A stretch of 64,000 nucleotides of DNA from Deinandra increscens subsp. villosa. Its lineage: Eukaryota; Streptophyta; Magnoliopsida; Asterales; Asteraceae. Positions 23,700 through 35,359 of the stretch are shown here, piece by piece. How positions within the stretch are numbered: the first letter of the stretch is position 1; the number at the start of each line of letters is the position of its first letter. The notes beneath the pieces are model-generated. The model was not told the DNA's origin, did no database searches, and worked only from the letters and a program-made list of their open reading frames with translations. The stretch covers positions 33,822,456 through 33,886,455 of the forward strand of contig JBCNJP010000027.1 of NCBI GenBank assembly GCA_039602395.1, given 5' to 3'. A program made the position numbers and the translations under genes.

Positions 23700-23850
23700 T
23701 CGAGTAATGGCACAATTGTGCACCTTCATAAATGCAAAATCATAATAACTTGACTACTTGGATGCTCATTTGCTCCTTCGATTAAACAACCCCTTAAATA
23801 TTAGCAGCCATTGGTTCTGCCCGTGCATCGCACGGGCCTGCCCATAGGAG
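23700..23850 (+). mobile_element. Minimal Helitron-like head plus tail
   Basis: taatggcacaattgtgcacc (head-type sequence) is followed within about 120 bp by cttaaatattagcagccattgg and the hairpin GCCCGTGCATCGCACGGGC. This is the same tail as at 31430-31472, but it runs into ctgcccatagg with no CTAG. It is either a truncated copy or a scar of nesting. Confidence 0.55.
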
Positions 23851-24376
23851 TTCCGACGGGTGAGGTACAACCTAAGTGTTCCATTGGTTTTTAATTTGGT
23901 TACTACCCTTGAAGCCAGAGGTACAAGCTCACACCTCATGTTAGCTCCTTGCACTCATCTCTCTCTGCATGCGAGCAGACAGAAGACACCAACTGCTACT
24001 TAGCCTACTACCAACTAGCTCCATGTCCATGCCTTTCATTAAATGCACCCTCACCATGACCATCATCGTCTTTGACCAAATACAAGCGTATCCTAATGCC
24101 ATACCGTCAAGACCATCTTCTTCCACCAGCTCCCTCCTGATTCAGACCATATTCAGACGCCACTCTTTCTCTCTCTCATTTAACTTCATCTTCACTTGAG
24201 GGTTTCTTCAAGAGGGTTACCTCTTCTCTTTTAGGGGGTTTCTTCAAGTCATCGTCAATTCATCTTTGTCATTATTGTAGTGTGTGTAATCAGGTCAGAA
24301 TCGCAGATTTGGAGAGATAGGTATCATGTCAATACGTAAGGAGTCGTAGCATGTGATGAAGCAAAGAGACGGATCT

Positions 24377-24380
<4 letters not shown>

Positions 24381-24422
<42 letters not shown>
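24381..24422 (+). repeat. (CT)n microsatellite
   Basis: About 21 uninterrupted CT units. It is followed by cattttctagggtttcaattg, so it may lie in the 5' leader of a captured gene. Confidence 0.95.
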
Positions 24423-24425
<3 letters not shown>

Positions 24426-24591
24426 CCATCTTCTCAACATTTTCTAGGGTTTCAATTGAAGCCCGAATCGAACGATGTTCACCAGTATCTCCGTCGTACT
24501 AAGTTAATCCCTTTCGCTGATTTTAGGGTTTTATTCAGAATTTGTGCAGTTAATTTGTTTCGAACTTGAAACAGAGTTAGAGTTTATATAC

Positions 24592-24773
24592 GTTTGCCTT
24601 TTAGGAGGGTTTAATTCATATTGTTTTTTCTTGAAACAAAATTTGTAGAAACTTCAATTCATTCGACTAGCAGATATGTTGAGTTTGCCTTTTAGGAGGG
24701 TTTAATTCATATTGTTTTTTCTTGAAACAGAATTTGTAGAAACTTCAATTCATTCGACTAGCAGATATGTTGT
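24592..24773 (+). repeat. Tandem duplication, 91-bp unit
   Basis: Two copies starting gtttgccttttaggagggtt at 24592 and 24683, almost identical (aaacaaaatt versus aaacagaatt). Confidence 0.9.
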
Positions 24774-26490
24774 GGTGTATATTTCTTCTCTCCCATTCCA
24801 GGTAAACTGAATTTATCTTTGTACTAAAAAATTTAAGTTTGAAGATACTGAGTGTTTCTGTTTGCTAATTGAAATTGGAGATTCACAATTACAATTGTTA
24901 TTAGAGAGGTGATGTTAGAGAAGCAGTTGAGTGGGCATGGTGGTGATCGATCTATTTGCACTTTGTTTTAGGAGTAATCACTCTCTCAACCTGATTCCTT
25001 CAAGGTATTTCTGGACTTGATTTGATTTTCGTTTCCCTTTTTAATCTCCTTTAATATGGAGAGGTTTTGCCAGTAATTGCTTCCCCAACTTATTACAATT
25101 TTCATGCATGACGGAGTGGTTAATGATTCATGTTTTGGTAACCGACTGTTTTGGTAACCATTTAGCAAGGTAATATTCAATTTATCATATATCCTAATTA
25201 TCCTTAAGATTTCAAGTGTTTAACAGACTCAAATTGGATCTTTTTTTGCTCCAGTTCTGTTAAAGAGCAAGCAGAAACATGAAAAATCATTTGTTGTTGA
25301 ATTATGTGTGAAGGTTACACGAAAAAAAAAAAAACAATTAGTGTAAGCCTATCTTTGTTGATCTTTCGGTAATTATGTTGTTGGGCCTAAACCATCCATG
25401 CTGGTGAGCCCTTTTTTAACTTACCAATTATAATGACAGCATGTTTGAATTTGAAATGAATATTACCAAATATAATAGATTATGAATTATGAACTTGAAA
25501 GATGAGTGTATTACATAACTATATTGAGGTTTGATCACTTAGACACTACAAATTTCGTTTTTGATTGTCGTTGAATATGTGAGAAGATTACTTTTAGGAT
25601 TGAATTCCTTTGTTAACAATGATGAGGCTGATGTAAAAAAATACTATAGAAACATGTCACATTGCACAAAATGTAATATTCCATATCTTGATATATTATT
25701 TATTTCATAGTGACTTTGTTTTTATTATGTCAAGTAACTTTAACTACATTTATGTTCTACTAACACAACAAGAATTTTAAATACAAGCATCCCATGTACA
25801 AGGAACATTACCATCACAGGGATTTTGAACGAGCTGAAAAGTATTTAGTAACAACTATTCACTTTTAATAATGTGGACTGCTTTTCTGTTACTGAATTAA
25901 TAGGAGTTTTAGTTAGAGACTCACTTTGTGTGAAATATTTAGCACTATGGATAGGAGTGTCAAAAGCTGTAATTGTTTAAGTCTATAACAACTGTTTGGT
26001 TTCGGGACACGTATGAAATAAAGATATTGGATGTTTAGTATTTCTAATAGTTTAAATGAGTTTGGAATGGTCATTGTAAACTTTTTATTGGGATAATGAC
26101 TTAAGTATCCTTGAAACATTGAACTTTTACTGGTTAGGCATTGTGCACAAACTTCACGAGGAATGTGCCCAACCGGATGAAACTGCCCTACTTGATGTCT
26201 GTTACTATTTGTTGGTTTGCTTTCATGAAACCGGTCTACTCTGACAAACTTAAACTATTTCTATGCTACTTCTACACAGTTGAACTACAACTTTTTTTTG
26301 TAATTATATATGCATAGTGTGCATTGTCTTTAGCAAATATAATGAATATAGGACTATTGCTAATGCCAAACAACTGTTAGAGATCTCTTTTACTTAAACT
26401 CTTAGACTTTTTGCCAAGGACTGGTGTGCGCACAAGCATGTCACATATACAACCATACTGAACATGTTAGGGTCGGTTTAAATCCAACAC
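24774..26490. other. No recognisable gene
   Basis: Only short frames. A G+C-moderate leader with splice-like words before it suggests captured gene DNA, but no exon can be defended. Confidence 0.4.
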
Positions 26491-26494
26491 TGAT

Positions 26495-26566
26495 CGGGAA
26501 GAAAATGTACCGCCGTAACATTAGACTTTTGTTGCTTTGTCCGACGTGAATAAAATGTAACGTCGG
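26495..26566 (+). repeat. Second hairpin array, changed stems, same loop
   Basis: Unit 1 is CGG-GAAGAAAATGTA-CCG (26495-26512), a short stem. Unit 2 is CCGACGT-GAATAAAATGTA-ACGTCGG (26541-26566), a 7-bp stem. The loops are 50 bp apart, the same period as at 18123-18249, and TTTTGTTGC precedes one unit in each array. Confidence 0.7.
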
Positions 26567-26569
26567 CGG

Positions 26570-28746
26570 CTAACGATTTGTGTGTTTCTTCCGTACTTTT
26601 TCATGTCGTTTGCTATGCTATATGTTGTGATAATTTCTTAGATTATTGCTATAATTTTAGGTGCAGGATCTCACGATGCCTTATCACAAAGTGGTTTTGG
26701 TTTCTTCGTCAATGCTCTTAATATTTCACTCCGAGAACAAGAGTACTGTATATGTGACGAGGCAAGGTCGAATGTGCTGTTAAAGGGTCGAAAATTGGTT
26801 GACATTGAAATTTAATCGTTTTTAATTTGGAAATATCTTCATGCCTGTGTCTTTTAAAACCTCATGTGGTCTTTGAATAGCATCGGTGTAATTTTTTGGA
26901 AATATCTTCGATCTTACTTCCATTCCATCTTAAATTTTTGCTCTCAATTGCATTATAAAAGAATGAAACTTGCATCCTTCTTTTATAGTTAAATGCCCAT
27001 TTTTTATTGAAGAAATTTAGATACAATTGAGTTTGTGTTTGTATTCTCGCCCTTAGCTGGCCATTCTTCTATATGGATTGATATTATTTTAGACAGTTTT
27101 ATAATTGATCTTCATCTTAGACATGAATTATCTTTTTGCAACGGTTAGAAAAAAAGTAAATAATCTCCAAATGATAGGATAGTAATTGAATACAAGTCCG
27201 AGTGATAAATTAGATATGAATTGAGTTTTTTAAACATTCCAAGTGATGAATAATAGGATACATTCTTTTCACAACTAAGTGGCCACTTGATGGAGATCAC
27301 TTTATGGCAGGAAGTTGCACTATCATTTGTTTGTTGGAGGTAGCGTTGTTGGTAAAATCATGGCAATGGCATCAACACGTGTCACTGAATTTCAAGGTAC
27401 CCTCCCTTATAACTCAGACTCAACTTCAAGTATTTACTAAATTTTTTAAGAATAAACATTTTTATATGTCCGTGTATTAAAAACTTGCATACTTAGAATG
27501 AGATTATACATCATTTACGAATTGGCATGTGAAAATAGCAATTCTTCCCTGTTGGCATGTACAGGTCTTGGTACATAAGTGACATTTCCATATAACCAGG
27601 AAATTAAGTTATATCCTATTAAAATATGAGGTTGTTATCCAAAATGGGCGAGTCAGTGGTGTCCACTGATGAGTTTGAGTTAAAGCAGGTAATATTTTAG
27701 CGTGGGTCAAAAAAAGTCGAGTCCAGTTGAGGCAGATGAGCAGATTCATAAAACAATTATAGTGCAGTGTATGATTAAATAACCATATCAGTATAATAGT
27801 TATCTAATTCTGTTAAACAGACCTAATTATTCCCATGGTCATATTCCTGCATAAGAAATAAGTGACAAACACACAAGTTGAATTTGAAAAACTGACTTTC
27901 AATTGGATATTTGTACTGAAACATAGGTTTAAATATATACAAAATAAAAGATGATTAACATGTTTAAGGGCGTTTGGATTTGCCTTTTAGGACTTATCTT
28001 AGCACACCTTCTGATGTTTGGATTAACAAAACCTGCTTCAGATTATATGATTATTTGGATAAAGTTATAGGTTTCTTATATTCACTTTTAAACAAAAGGT
28101 CACTTTCAGTTACGTCATTTTATGTTTATCAAAATTTATAAGGCAATTGACAATTTGATTATCTAATTCTTAAAATTCAAACAAGAAAAGCACATCCAAC
28201 TTATTGATTTACCTTCTGCCAAATTCCAATTACTAATTAAAGTTTAGAAAATAAATGAACCGCCAATCAGACGTTGAAAAATAAAATAGATATAGGAATA
28301 TCAAGTATGGTTTGTAGATATCATGGAGCAAAGTGGACAATATAGCAATGTGTATAGTGAATATTGAATTTGATATTGAATGTGACTCTAAATGTATTTA
28401 TTGTTTATACTTTTATTAACACGACACTTAATGTGTATAGTGAATATTGAATGTGACTCTAAATGTATTTATTCTTTATACTGTTATTAACGACCGTCGA
28501 ATTGTTACTTGAAGTGCTATATGACTATTAAATAGGGTACATATGCATATTATAGTTTCTGATGAATGACACGAGTCATGTGAATACGAACATGATATGC
28601 AGGTGAAAATTAGGTTACTTAAATATATTTAAAATAAAATGGTCATGCGTCAAGGCAACCATTATTATTCATTCCAAGAAGAATTTCCCAATACAAATTA
28701 ACATACGGGGGACTTAAACATTCAAAAAAGTGTATGACGAATTTTA
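26570..28746. other. No recognisable gene
   Basis: Non-coding, A+T-rich. A 60-bp phrase gtgtatagtgaatattgaat is repeated near 28355 and 28434. No ORF or element ends were found. Confidence 0.4.
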
Positions 28747-29366
28747 TGAGGAAAAACTGAAATTATGTTGTTTTTATGGTACTTATGCTGCTTTTTATTC
28801 ATCTTTATAATCTTTTTTTCCTTTTCTACACAACCACTTATAAAAAGTGTAGGGTTTGATAATTAGTGGAAAACAAATATGGATGACGAATAGTAGGCAT
28901 ATATTGATGAAATAAGATGTGTTGATAAGCATAGAAACTTATTTGGACAAAATATGTATATATTTCAAAAGATGGTAAAACATGACACTTTAAACCGTTT
29001 GTCATAAAAATAAGTTTACAAAGGTTCATAAAAATAACCATGATGTACAAATTTGTTGAGGAAAAACTGAAATTATGTTGTTTTTATGGTACTTATGCTG
29101 CTTTTTATTCATCTTTATAATCTTTTTTTCCTTTTCTACACAACCACTTATAAAAAGTGTAGGGTTTGATAATTAGTGGAAAACAAATATGGATGACGAA
29201 TAGTAGGCATATATTGATGAAATAAGATGTGTTGATAAGCATAGAAACTTATTTGGACAAAATATGTATATATTTCAAAAGATGGTAAAACATGACACTT
29301 TAAACCGTTTGTCATAAAAATAAGTTTACAAAGGTTCATAAAAATAACCATGATGTACAAATTTGT
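28747..29366 (+). repeat. Perfect 310-bp tandem duplication
   Basis: 28747-29056 and 29057-29366 appear identical base for base over the full unit by eye, beginning tgaggaaaaactgaaattatg and ending tgatgtacaaatttgt. The absence of any difference implies a very recent event or an assembly duplication. Confidence 0.9.
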
Positions 29367-29399
29367 TTACTGTTTTCTCAAAATATATTTATAATAGTC

Positions 29400-29765
29400 A
29401 TTTTGGCCCACTCAAGATCTTTAAAAAGGCCAGGCCCATGCCCTTTACATTTTACCACTGATCTTAACCCAATACACACATTGGGTTTTGATCCGATTCG
29501 TCAAAAAACGCTGCGGGCAAACTAAGGGTTGGAGGGAAACTCAAATGACTACGGTCTCCGCCTATAACTCCCCTCTACACAACCGTCCGGCATCCACAAC
29601 ATTCCTCTCACCGGAAAAACGTAAGACATACATTATTTCTTCATCACCTTTCTGCACTAACTGGTTACGAACAAAATAACAATCTGGGTTTCATCCTTGC
29701 AGGCACATCTTTCTGCACACAGGCTGTCCAACAGGAAGCGAAACGAACCATTCGAACAAAAGAAG
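29400..29765 (+). pseudogene. Captured gene 5' end: promoter plus two exons
   Basis: A promoter-like stretch holds GGCCCA words (29405, 29432) of the site II type. A start codon at 29545 opens exon 1 (29545-29620), whose donor AAAC|GTAAGA joins acceptor CTTGCAG|GCACAT to exon 2 (29703-29765), ended by AAG|GTAAGA. The joined frame stays open: MTTVSAYNSPLHNRP, then SPEKRTSFCTQAVQQ and KRTIRTKE. The Ser/Thr-rich, acid-poor start could be an organelle transit peptide. No family is recognised. A third exon in phase was not found, so this is probably a fragment carried by the surrounding Helitron-like element. Confidence 0.4.
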
Positions 29766-30466
29766 GTAAGAAATAATAAAATTGTGCCCACAGTGATAAT
29801 ATTCTCTTTAGTCCCAGAAATTTCTATACGGCACTACAGACACTCCGTTTGGGAAACTACTAATATTTTCTTCATCTGTTACCGTAATTTAACTTGGTAT
29901 GTTATTTGTGTTTACATATCCAGTTTCATTATATGCCTATACTAAGTATGTTTTTATATGTCCACTGATAATCACAAATGATTTTTGGCATCACATTATG
30001 TATGTATCATCACGATGTTCTATTGACATAAATACGTTCGGTATTAGAAACAATCTGTCCATTTATAAGTTTTTATAAATGAAAGATATTACTATGTCTT
30101 ACAGTCACAAATCACTGATTCAGAAAGAAAAAGTACGAATATGTTTTGTAAAACATATTGTCTCTTGCTTAATCTGTTAAGGTAAATATTATTCATATGA
30201 TCTTTGTGTTTACATCTCCAATTTGTTTCCATGACTTTAGTATTCTTCATATATCAATTGATATTAACAAATGATTCTTATCATGACGTTGTTTTTGTAT
30301 TTCGTTTTTTTACATTTGTTTCCCTTTTCACCCCCCTGAACCAGCATAACATTCTTTCTTTAGAACATGTTACCTTTAATTGTGTTGCGGTGTTCACGTG
30401 TTTAAAGTGTTTGAAGTGATTTGTGCATTCTGATATAAACATGTTTGCTAACTAGGTGCTTAGGTA

Positions 30467-30760
30467 ATGGAGGAGTACGTGAAAAACTTTTTCGTCGCAA
30501 GCCACAATGACATCATCAGTGAACTATCTGTCGTGATACGGGTGGTTGAACGACGGATAGCAGAGAATAGGCAAGTTTTGGACGCTGTGCTTCGGTTGGA
30601 TGCCTCCCCCTTCCGTTATGCTGCTGCATCCATTCTAACTGATGCGCTTCGTACGAAACAAGCGCACCTGCGGAGGATCCAGTCTCTACACAGAGATGTT
30701 GAGGCAGCAGCGCGTGACATTGACAACAAAATGGAGTCCAATTTCCCACCCAATATGTGA
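30467..30760 (+). CDS. Unknown 97-residue helical protein or captured exon
   Basis: ATG at 30467 sits four bases after a splice-acceptor-like gcttag. The frame (MEEYVKNFFVASHNDII ... NKMESNFPPNM) ends TGA at 30760. Composition is balanced, with heptad-like leucine/alanine spacing (VLDAVLRLDAS, TDALRTKQAHLRRIQSLHRDVEAAARDID), so a coiled coil is likely. The base composition is richer in G+C than the surroundings, as expected of real coding DNA. I do not recognise the family. It lies downstream of, and in the same direction as, the two exons at 29545-29765 but not in their phase. It may be a last exon of the same captured gene or an independent small gene. Confidence 0.45.
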   Translation: MEEYVKNFFVASHNDIISELSVVIRVVERRIAENRQVLDAVLRLDASPFRYAAASILTDALRTKQAHLRRIQSLHRDVEAAARDIDNKMESNFPPNM

Positions 30761-31453
30761 TCCTTTGTTGTAGTCTTCTTTTATTAACTTCCTGCTTTGC
30801 AAACCAAAAACTTAAAACTTCTAATACTTAATGAATATGGGTTACTTAATGTTATGGTCAACACTTGATTGTTTTTTATTAATAACGGGTCATATGGGTC
30901 AAAAGGTTAAATGAATCAAAAAAGTTTTCTTTTTTGAAGAAAACTGTCATATTTTCATTAAAAAAACAAAACTAATACTAATACATAAGACTATATCGAA
31001 TCAGGCTCTGAATCATGTTATTTTAAGGCCAAAACATCAATAACAACACTCAATCAAAACGGCAATTCAAAATCATAATGACTAAGCTATTATGTCACAA
31101 TGAATAATAAGATCTGAGTTGCTTTAAAATGACTAAGCTATTTTGTGTATGGTATGCCTCTTTAACACTAATAAACATGTATCCAAATCATAACAAATAC
31201 CTTTAGCAACCCTATTTAATACAGAAATTCTTATAAACCTTTGTTATATTTTCCTAATCAGCATGTCTTTGATTTACAATTTTATATAAGCAAACAAACA
31301 GTTAAAGAAATTAAAGGCCAGGATCAGCACACATTTCGGCAAAAAACTCACAACATTTATACAAATCCAAAAAGAATAACAGTCATGAACGACAGAAACA
31401 AATTGATCGATATGTGCTTACAAACCGCTTAAATATTAGCAGTCATTGGTTCC
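30761..31453. other. No gene; 3' part of the Helitron candidate
   Basis: A+T-rich with only short frames, leading to ccgcttaaatattagcagtc just before the terminal hairpin. Confidence 0.45.
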
Positions 31454-31483
31454 GCCCGTGCATCGCACGGGCCTGCCGACTAG
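31454..31483 (+). mobile_element. Helitron 3' terminus: hairpin plus CTAG
   Basis: GCCCGTGC-ATC-GCACGGGC (31454-31472) is a perfect 8-bp-stem hairpin. Seven bases later CTAG (31480-31483) is followed by host T. This is the canonical CTRR end of plant Helitrons. Confidence 0.78.
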
Positions 31484-31484
31484 T

Positions 31485-33000
31485 TTAATTAATACTTATG
31501 GTTTATGACCTATATTAATTGTCCCCAAATAAAGGACACGTAAAACTCGATTCATATCAGACCCGTCAATATTACTTGTATCCAATTAACCGTTTGATAT
31601 GATTCCACACTTATCCGATTAAACCTATATTTGACGTAACTGATTAACCCGAAAACTTATTAAAACGATTGCTATAAGGATCGACTTTCAATTAAACTTT
31701 CAAACATTAAAAACCCAAATAACCCGAAACCCGGATACCGAACCCGATCAACACCCCACTCTCCTCACATTCTTTATAAATCACACATCTTCGGTTTTAC
31801 AACGTTTGATTCGATTCAGACTTTTTTCGCTTGTCTACTTATTCTCATATCTTGGGATCCATGCAAATTCAAGTTCAAACATTTTATACACAGTTTGCAG
31901 GTATTGTTCCTTTTTTATTCAAGGACTTTTAAGTGAAGTTTGTTTTTAAGAGGTAAAATGTCTGCAGTCTATAAACCACATTTGCAGACAACCGTAGAAG
32001 AAGAGGTGGATCAAACCTCTGCAATCTGTAAGAAAAAGACTGCTTGTTTTTTAACTTCTGCAGACTGGTAAAATAAACCGGAATTTAAATAAATTGATTA
32101 TTTAAACTTAAAATAGTTTTTCAAAATTGAAATTTAAAGAGAGCTACTATTTGTACCCATCCTATTCTTGATTTTTACTTGTTGCCCCTCTAAATTTATA
32201 GATAATTACCATTCAAACCTTTAGATTTTCTTTTGCTATATTTTAACCAATAATTTTCTTAAAATTATTTTCTTTGAAATAAAATTACAAAAACATTTTA
32301 TAAAATTGTTTAAAAAATATTTTTTCTAAAACTATTTAAAGCGTTTTAAAAAAAACTATTTAAAAAACTGTTTAAAAAGCATATTTTATAAATTGTTAAA
32401 AGTTTTTTAAAAACTGTTTGATGATTTTAAAATAACTGTTTAAAACGTATTTTAAAAAAAAAACTGGTTACAAGGTCTTTTTAAAAAAACTATTTAAAAA
32501 GCTTTGTAAAAAGCTGTTTAAAAGACGTTTTTTTAAAAGATTGTTTTCTTTTAAATTGTTTATTTTTTGAAAATGTATTTAAAATATATATTTTTTAAAA
32601 TAATTGTTTGAAAAATGTTTTTTAAACTTTTTGAAAAATGATTTTTAGTTAACTTTTTGAAGAAAAGGTTAAAAAAAACTGTTAAATTTTTTTTTAATAA
32701 AAAGCTGTTTAAAGAGAAAGTTATAAGAGGTTAGAAGATATTAGAAGTGGTTGAGTCACATCAGTACAAAGAAGAGCTTGTGCAAATATTTTTTAATGAA
32801 ATGTATTTGAAAACAAACTGTATACAGATCTAAATGTCTGCGTATAGTCTACACGGCTTAGATATAAAAGCATAAGAAGGGTTTTTTAAGAAAAACAAAC
32901 ATCACCTTAAAATTGAATTTAAACTAACTTAATATTCTTAAATCTAAGCTAGACACTTGCTCTTTGATTAATTGAAATAAAAAATACAGGATTGTGATAA
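31485..33000. other. Intergenic; low-complexity block at 32150-32720
   Basis: 31740-31905 has a TATA-like ctttataaatcacac, a leader and atgcaaattcaagttcaaac ending at a possible donor CAG|GTATTG, but no further exon. 32150-32720 is degenerate AAAACTGTTTAAAA-type low complexity. Nothing else can be supported. Confidence 0.4.
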
Positions 33001-33299
33001 AATCAATTCATTACCTATATATTATAGAGCAAGTTAACAAAGAAACACCCCTACTAGTTAGGGTGATTGTTGACTTTTTGTCTTTTTGCTAAATAAATGT
33101 TTTGATTATATAATTTAATGCTCTGAATTACCCTATATATACAAAATACAACCCATGGTACAACTTCTAAAACATAATGTACAACCCAACAATGCACACA
33201 ATGTACTACTCTTTATGCATAGTTTACAACCCCTAAAGCATGGAAATTGTGTCACACTGTTTTAGCAACAGTTGCCTCTGCAGTTCATTTGATCTGTTC

Positions 33300-33960
33300 G
33301 ACCATCTCCCCTCCTTACCTGCTTGGACTTGCTTCAATCATCCCTCAACTGCTCACTCCCATACCTAGCTTTCTCTCTGCATCAAGATCTGCTCAGAGAT
33401 GAACTCGCACGACATCAGAGCTCTTTCTCTCAAACCCTAATATCGCAGCCGTCGCCTACTCATCCTCACATGAGTTCTTCACTGTTTGTCTCAAATCGAT
33501 CATAGCAAGGTTAGTTTTCAAGTGAATTTGTAACATGTTTGTGGATTTTTGTTTTTTTCTTTCCAAGAAGGACTCGAATGTCATCGTTGCTCTCGCACTG
33601 TTTCCATCCTCCGATCGTCCATGTTCTCCCATATTCGGACCCAGGCGCGATTCCAGCGGCAGCGGTGGGTTTTCTCCCCTTCTCAGCCGTGTTCCGGCGA
33701 GCCAGCGGCGGCGGCTGTGGTTCTTTGCCTCAGCCGGCGAATTCCAGCCTTCCCTCTTGATTTCCGGCGACCTAATGTCGCGATTCCCACTGGTTTCCTA
33801 CTAATTTTGTGTAAGTTGTGTTCTGAATCTTTGAGGTTTGATTGTATCTTTGATTTAATTGATTATGTGTTGTTGAAGTAGTATAAATTCAAAATTTTGT
33901 ATGTTACGATTTATTTCTCAATTGTTGCAGCCCAAAATCGGAATCGATTAACATGTCATC
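33300..33960 (+). other. G+C-rich gene-like leader region
   Basis: Contains caaaccctaatatcgcagcc, a donor-like AGCAAG|GTTAGTTT near 33510 and an acceptor TTGTTGCAG|CCC near 33930. Several overlapping frames of 73-110 codons (33535-33881) run through the G+C-rich part but none resembles a known protein. It may be the leader and first intron of the SUMO-enzyme copy downstream, or an unrelated captured fragment. Confidence 0.3.
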
Positions 33961-34882
33961 TTGGCCAGTGTTATGGCTAGAATAATGCTCCAAAAAGGTG
34001 GGGATAACAACTCGCCATCTGTATGAAAGGGTCTAAAATGGCTATTAGATGGTTTTGATTTCGTAACTACAAACTTTATCAATAGCGGTATGATTTTGGA
34101 TTTTGATTATCTAATTCAGGTGTTTTAATTCAATCCATTAAACTTAAATGTGTTTGAATTACCTTTGAGCAATTCATAAATGTTAAGATGTTTGGATTTG
34201 TTTACTTTTGATTACTATCAAGTGTTTTTTAGGAAGAGAAATAGTACGTGAAAGATTATTGGTCTGCAAATCAGATGGTATTAGTCAATAGCCAAGATCT
34301 CATACTTCTTACTGGTGGGTCTAATTGGAATTGCCTATTAGAGCGATATTGAGTGAGTTGGAATGGTGTTGAGTTTGAGTTATGTGTATTTACATCCTTA
34401 TCAAGGTAATACCACATCTCCACTTCATTATTTTGTTATGCTCAATTAAAGAACACATAGAGCATGGCTCATGAAAATTGTTTTATCTGTGAATAAAGCA
34501 AATGTCTGGACATGTCACTTATCCATTTCATTTATTTTCTGATAAAAAATGAATGGTTTAATTGGTTCTACAAAGAACCCTCCCCTATTAAGTAATGTGT
34601 AATTCATAAATTACATTTATGAGAACAGAGCATATTAAGAAACGGATTTTTGTCAAATTATTTTCCTAATATGGATATTAGTTACATCAAAATTTTGGGA
34701 AGGATAAGGGCAGGTTATTTTTTGATCATTTAAGGTTGTGAAGGTTGCATTGTCATATGAATTGTTTCTATGATGATTTAAGCGATAATCATCTCAATTG
34801 GTGGTTTCTTCCTGAATTTGATCAAGATCATCGTGATCATGGGGTGGACTATACTTATTTTAATACATGACTATTATACTTG

Positions 34883-35358
34883 GCAATGCATACTGATTGG
34901 GAGGGTGGTTATTTTCCCATTACCCTTAATTTCACTGAAGATTATCCAAGCAAGCCACCAAATTGCAAATTCCCCCAAGAGTTCTTCCACCCCAATGTTT
35001 ATCCATCTGGAACTGTTTGTCTATCAATACTCAATGAAGACAACGTATGCTTTTATTATCCTCATTAAGCCATAAAAATATTATTCAAGTCTATTAGCAA
35101 ATTTGATGCATATCTCTTATCTATAGGGTTGGAGACCACTATAACTGTCAAACAAATTCTAATCGGCATCCAGGATTTGCTCGACTCACCGAACCCTGCT
35201 GATCCTACTCAAACCGAGGGATTTCATCTGTTTATTCAGGTAATCATGCTCAATATATGTAAATTTATATCATCGATTTGTCATGAACACTTGGTCTGAA
35301 TTTTACAAAATTATATCGTGTGTAGGATACCGTGGAGTACAAGAAAAAGATCAGCTAA
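34883..35358 (+). pseudogene. SCE1-like: Broken SUMO-conjugating enzyme (SCE1/UBC9) copy, 3' exons only
   Basis: Three exons survive. Exon a (about 34883-35044) reads TDWEGGYFP, YPSKPPNCKFP, FFHPNVYPSGTVCLSILNE: the E2 core with the HPN motif and the catalytic Cys of TVCLS. Exon b (35127-35239) reads GWRP, then after a one-base loss ITVKQILIGIQDLLDSPNP and TEGFHLFIQ. Exon c (35326-35358) reads DTVEYKKKIS and stops. UBC9-type E2 enzymes pass SUMO to targets in the nucleus. The N-terminal exons are missing or unrecognisable, and the acceptor before exon a is lost. The frameshift in exon b adds to this. Because introns are retained it is a DNA-level copy, not a processed pseudogene. Transposon capture is likely. 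Confidence 0.85.
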
Positions 35359-35359
35359 A

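Larger units (their letters stand above)
23305..31483 (+). mobile_element. Candidate Helitron with captured fragments
   Basis: The proposed 5' end is TCTATCTATATA at 23305, leading into taaaagttgagcaatggcac. The proposed 3' end is the hairpin and CTAG at 31454-31483, placed between A/C-rich sequence and host T. Helitrons start with TC, end in CTRR behind a hairpin, and make no target duplication, all of which fit. Inside are an incomplete second head and tail (23700-23850), gene-like exons in one direction, and no RepHel protein, so it would be non-autonomous. Which head belongs to which tail is not settled by one copy. Confidence 0.45.

Noticed and set aside
24986..26119. Several 60-80 codon frames
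   Set aside because: Random frames in A+T-rich DNA without codon bias or homology.
31855..31905. Ubiquitin-like start (MQIQVQTF)
   Set aside because: Resemblance stops after a few residues and no further exon follows.
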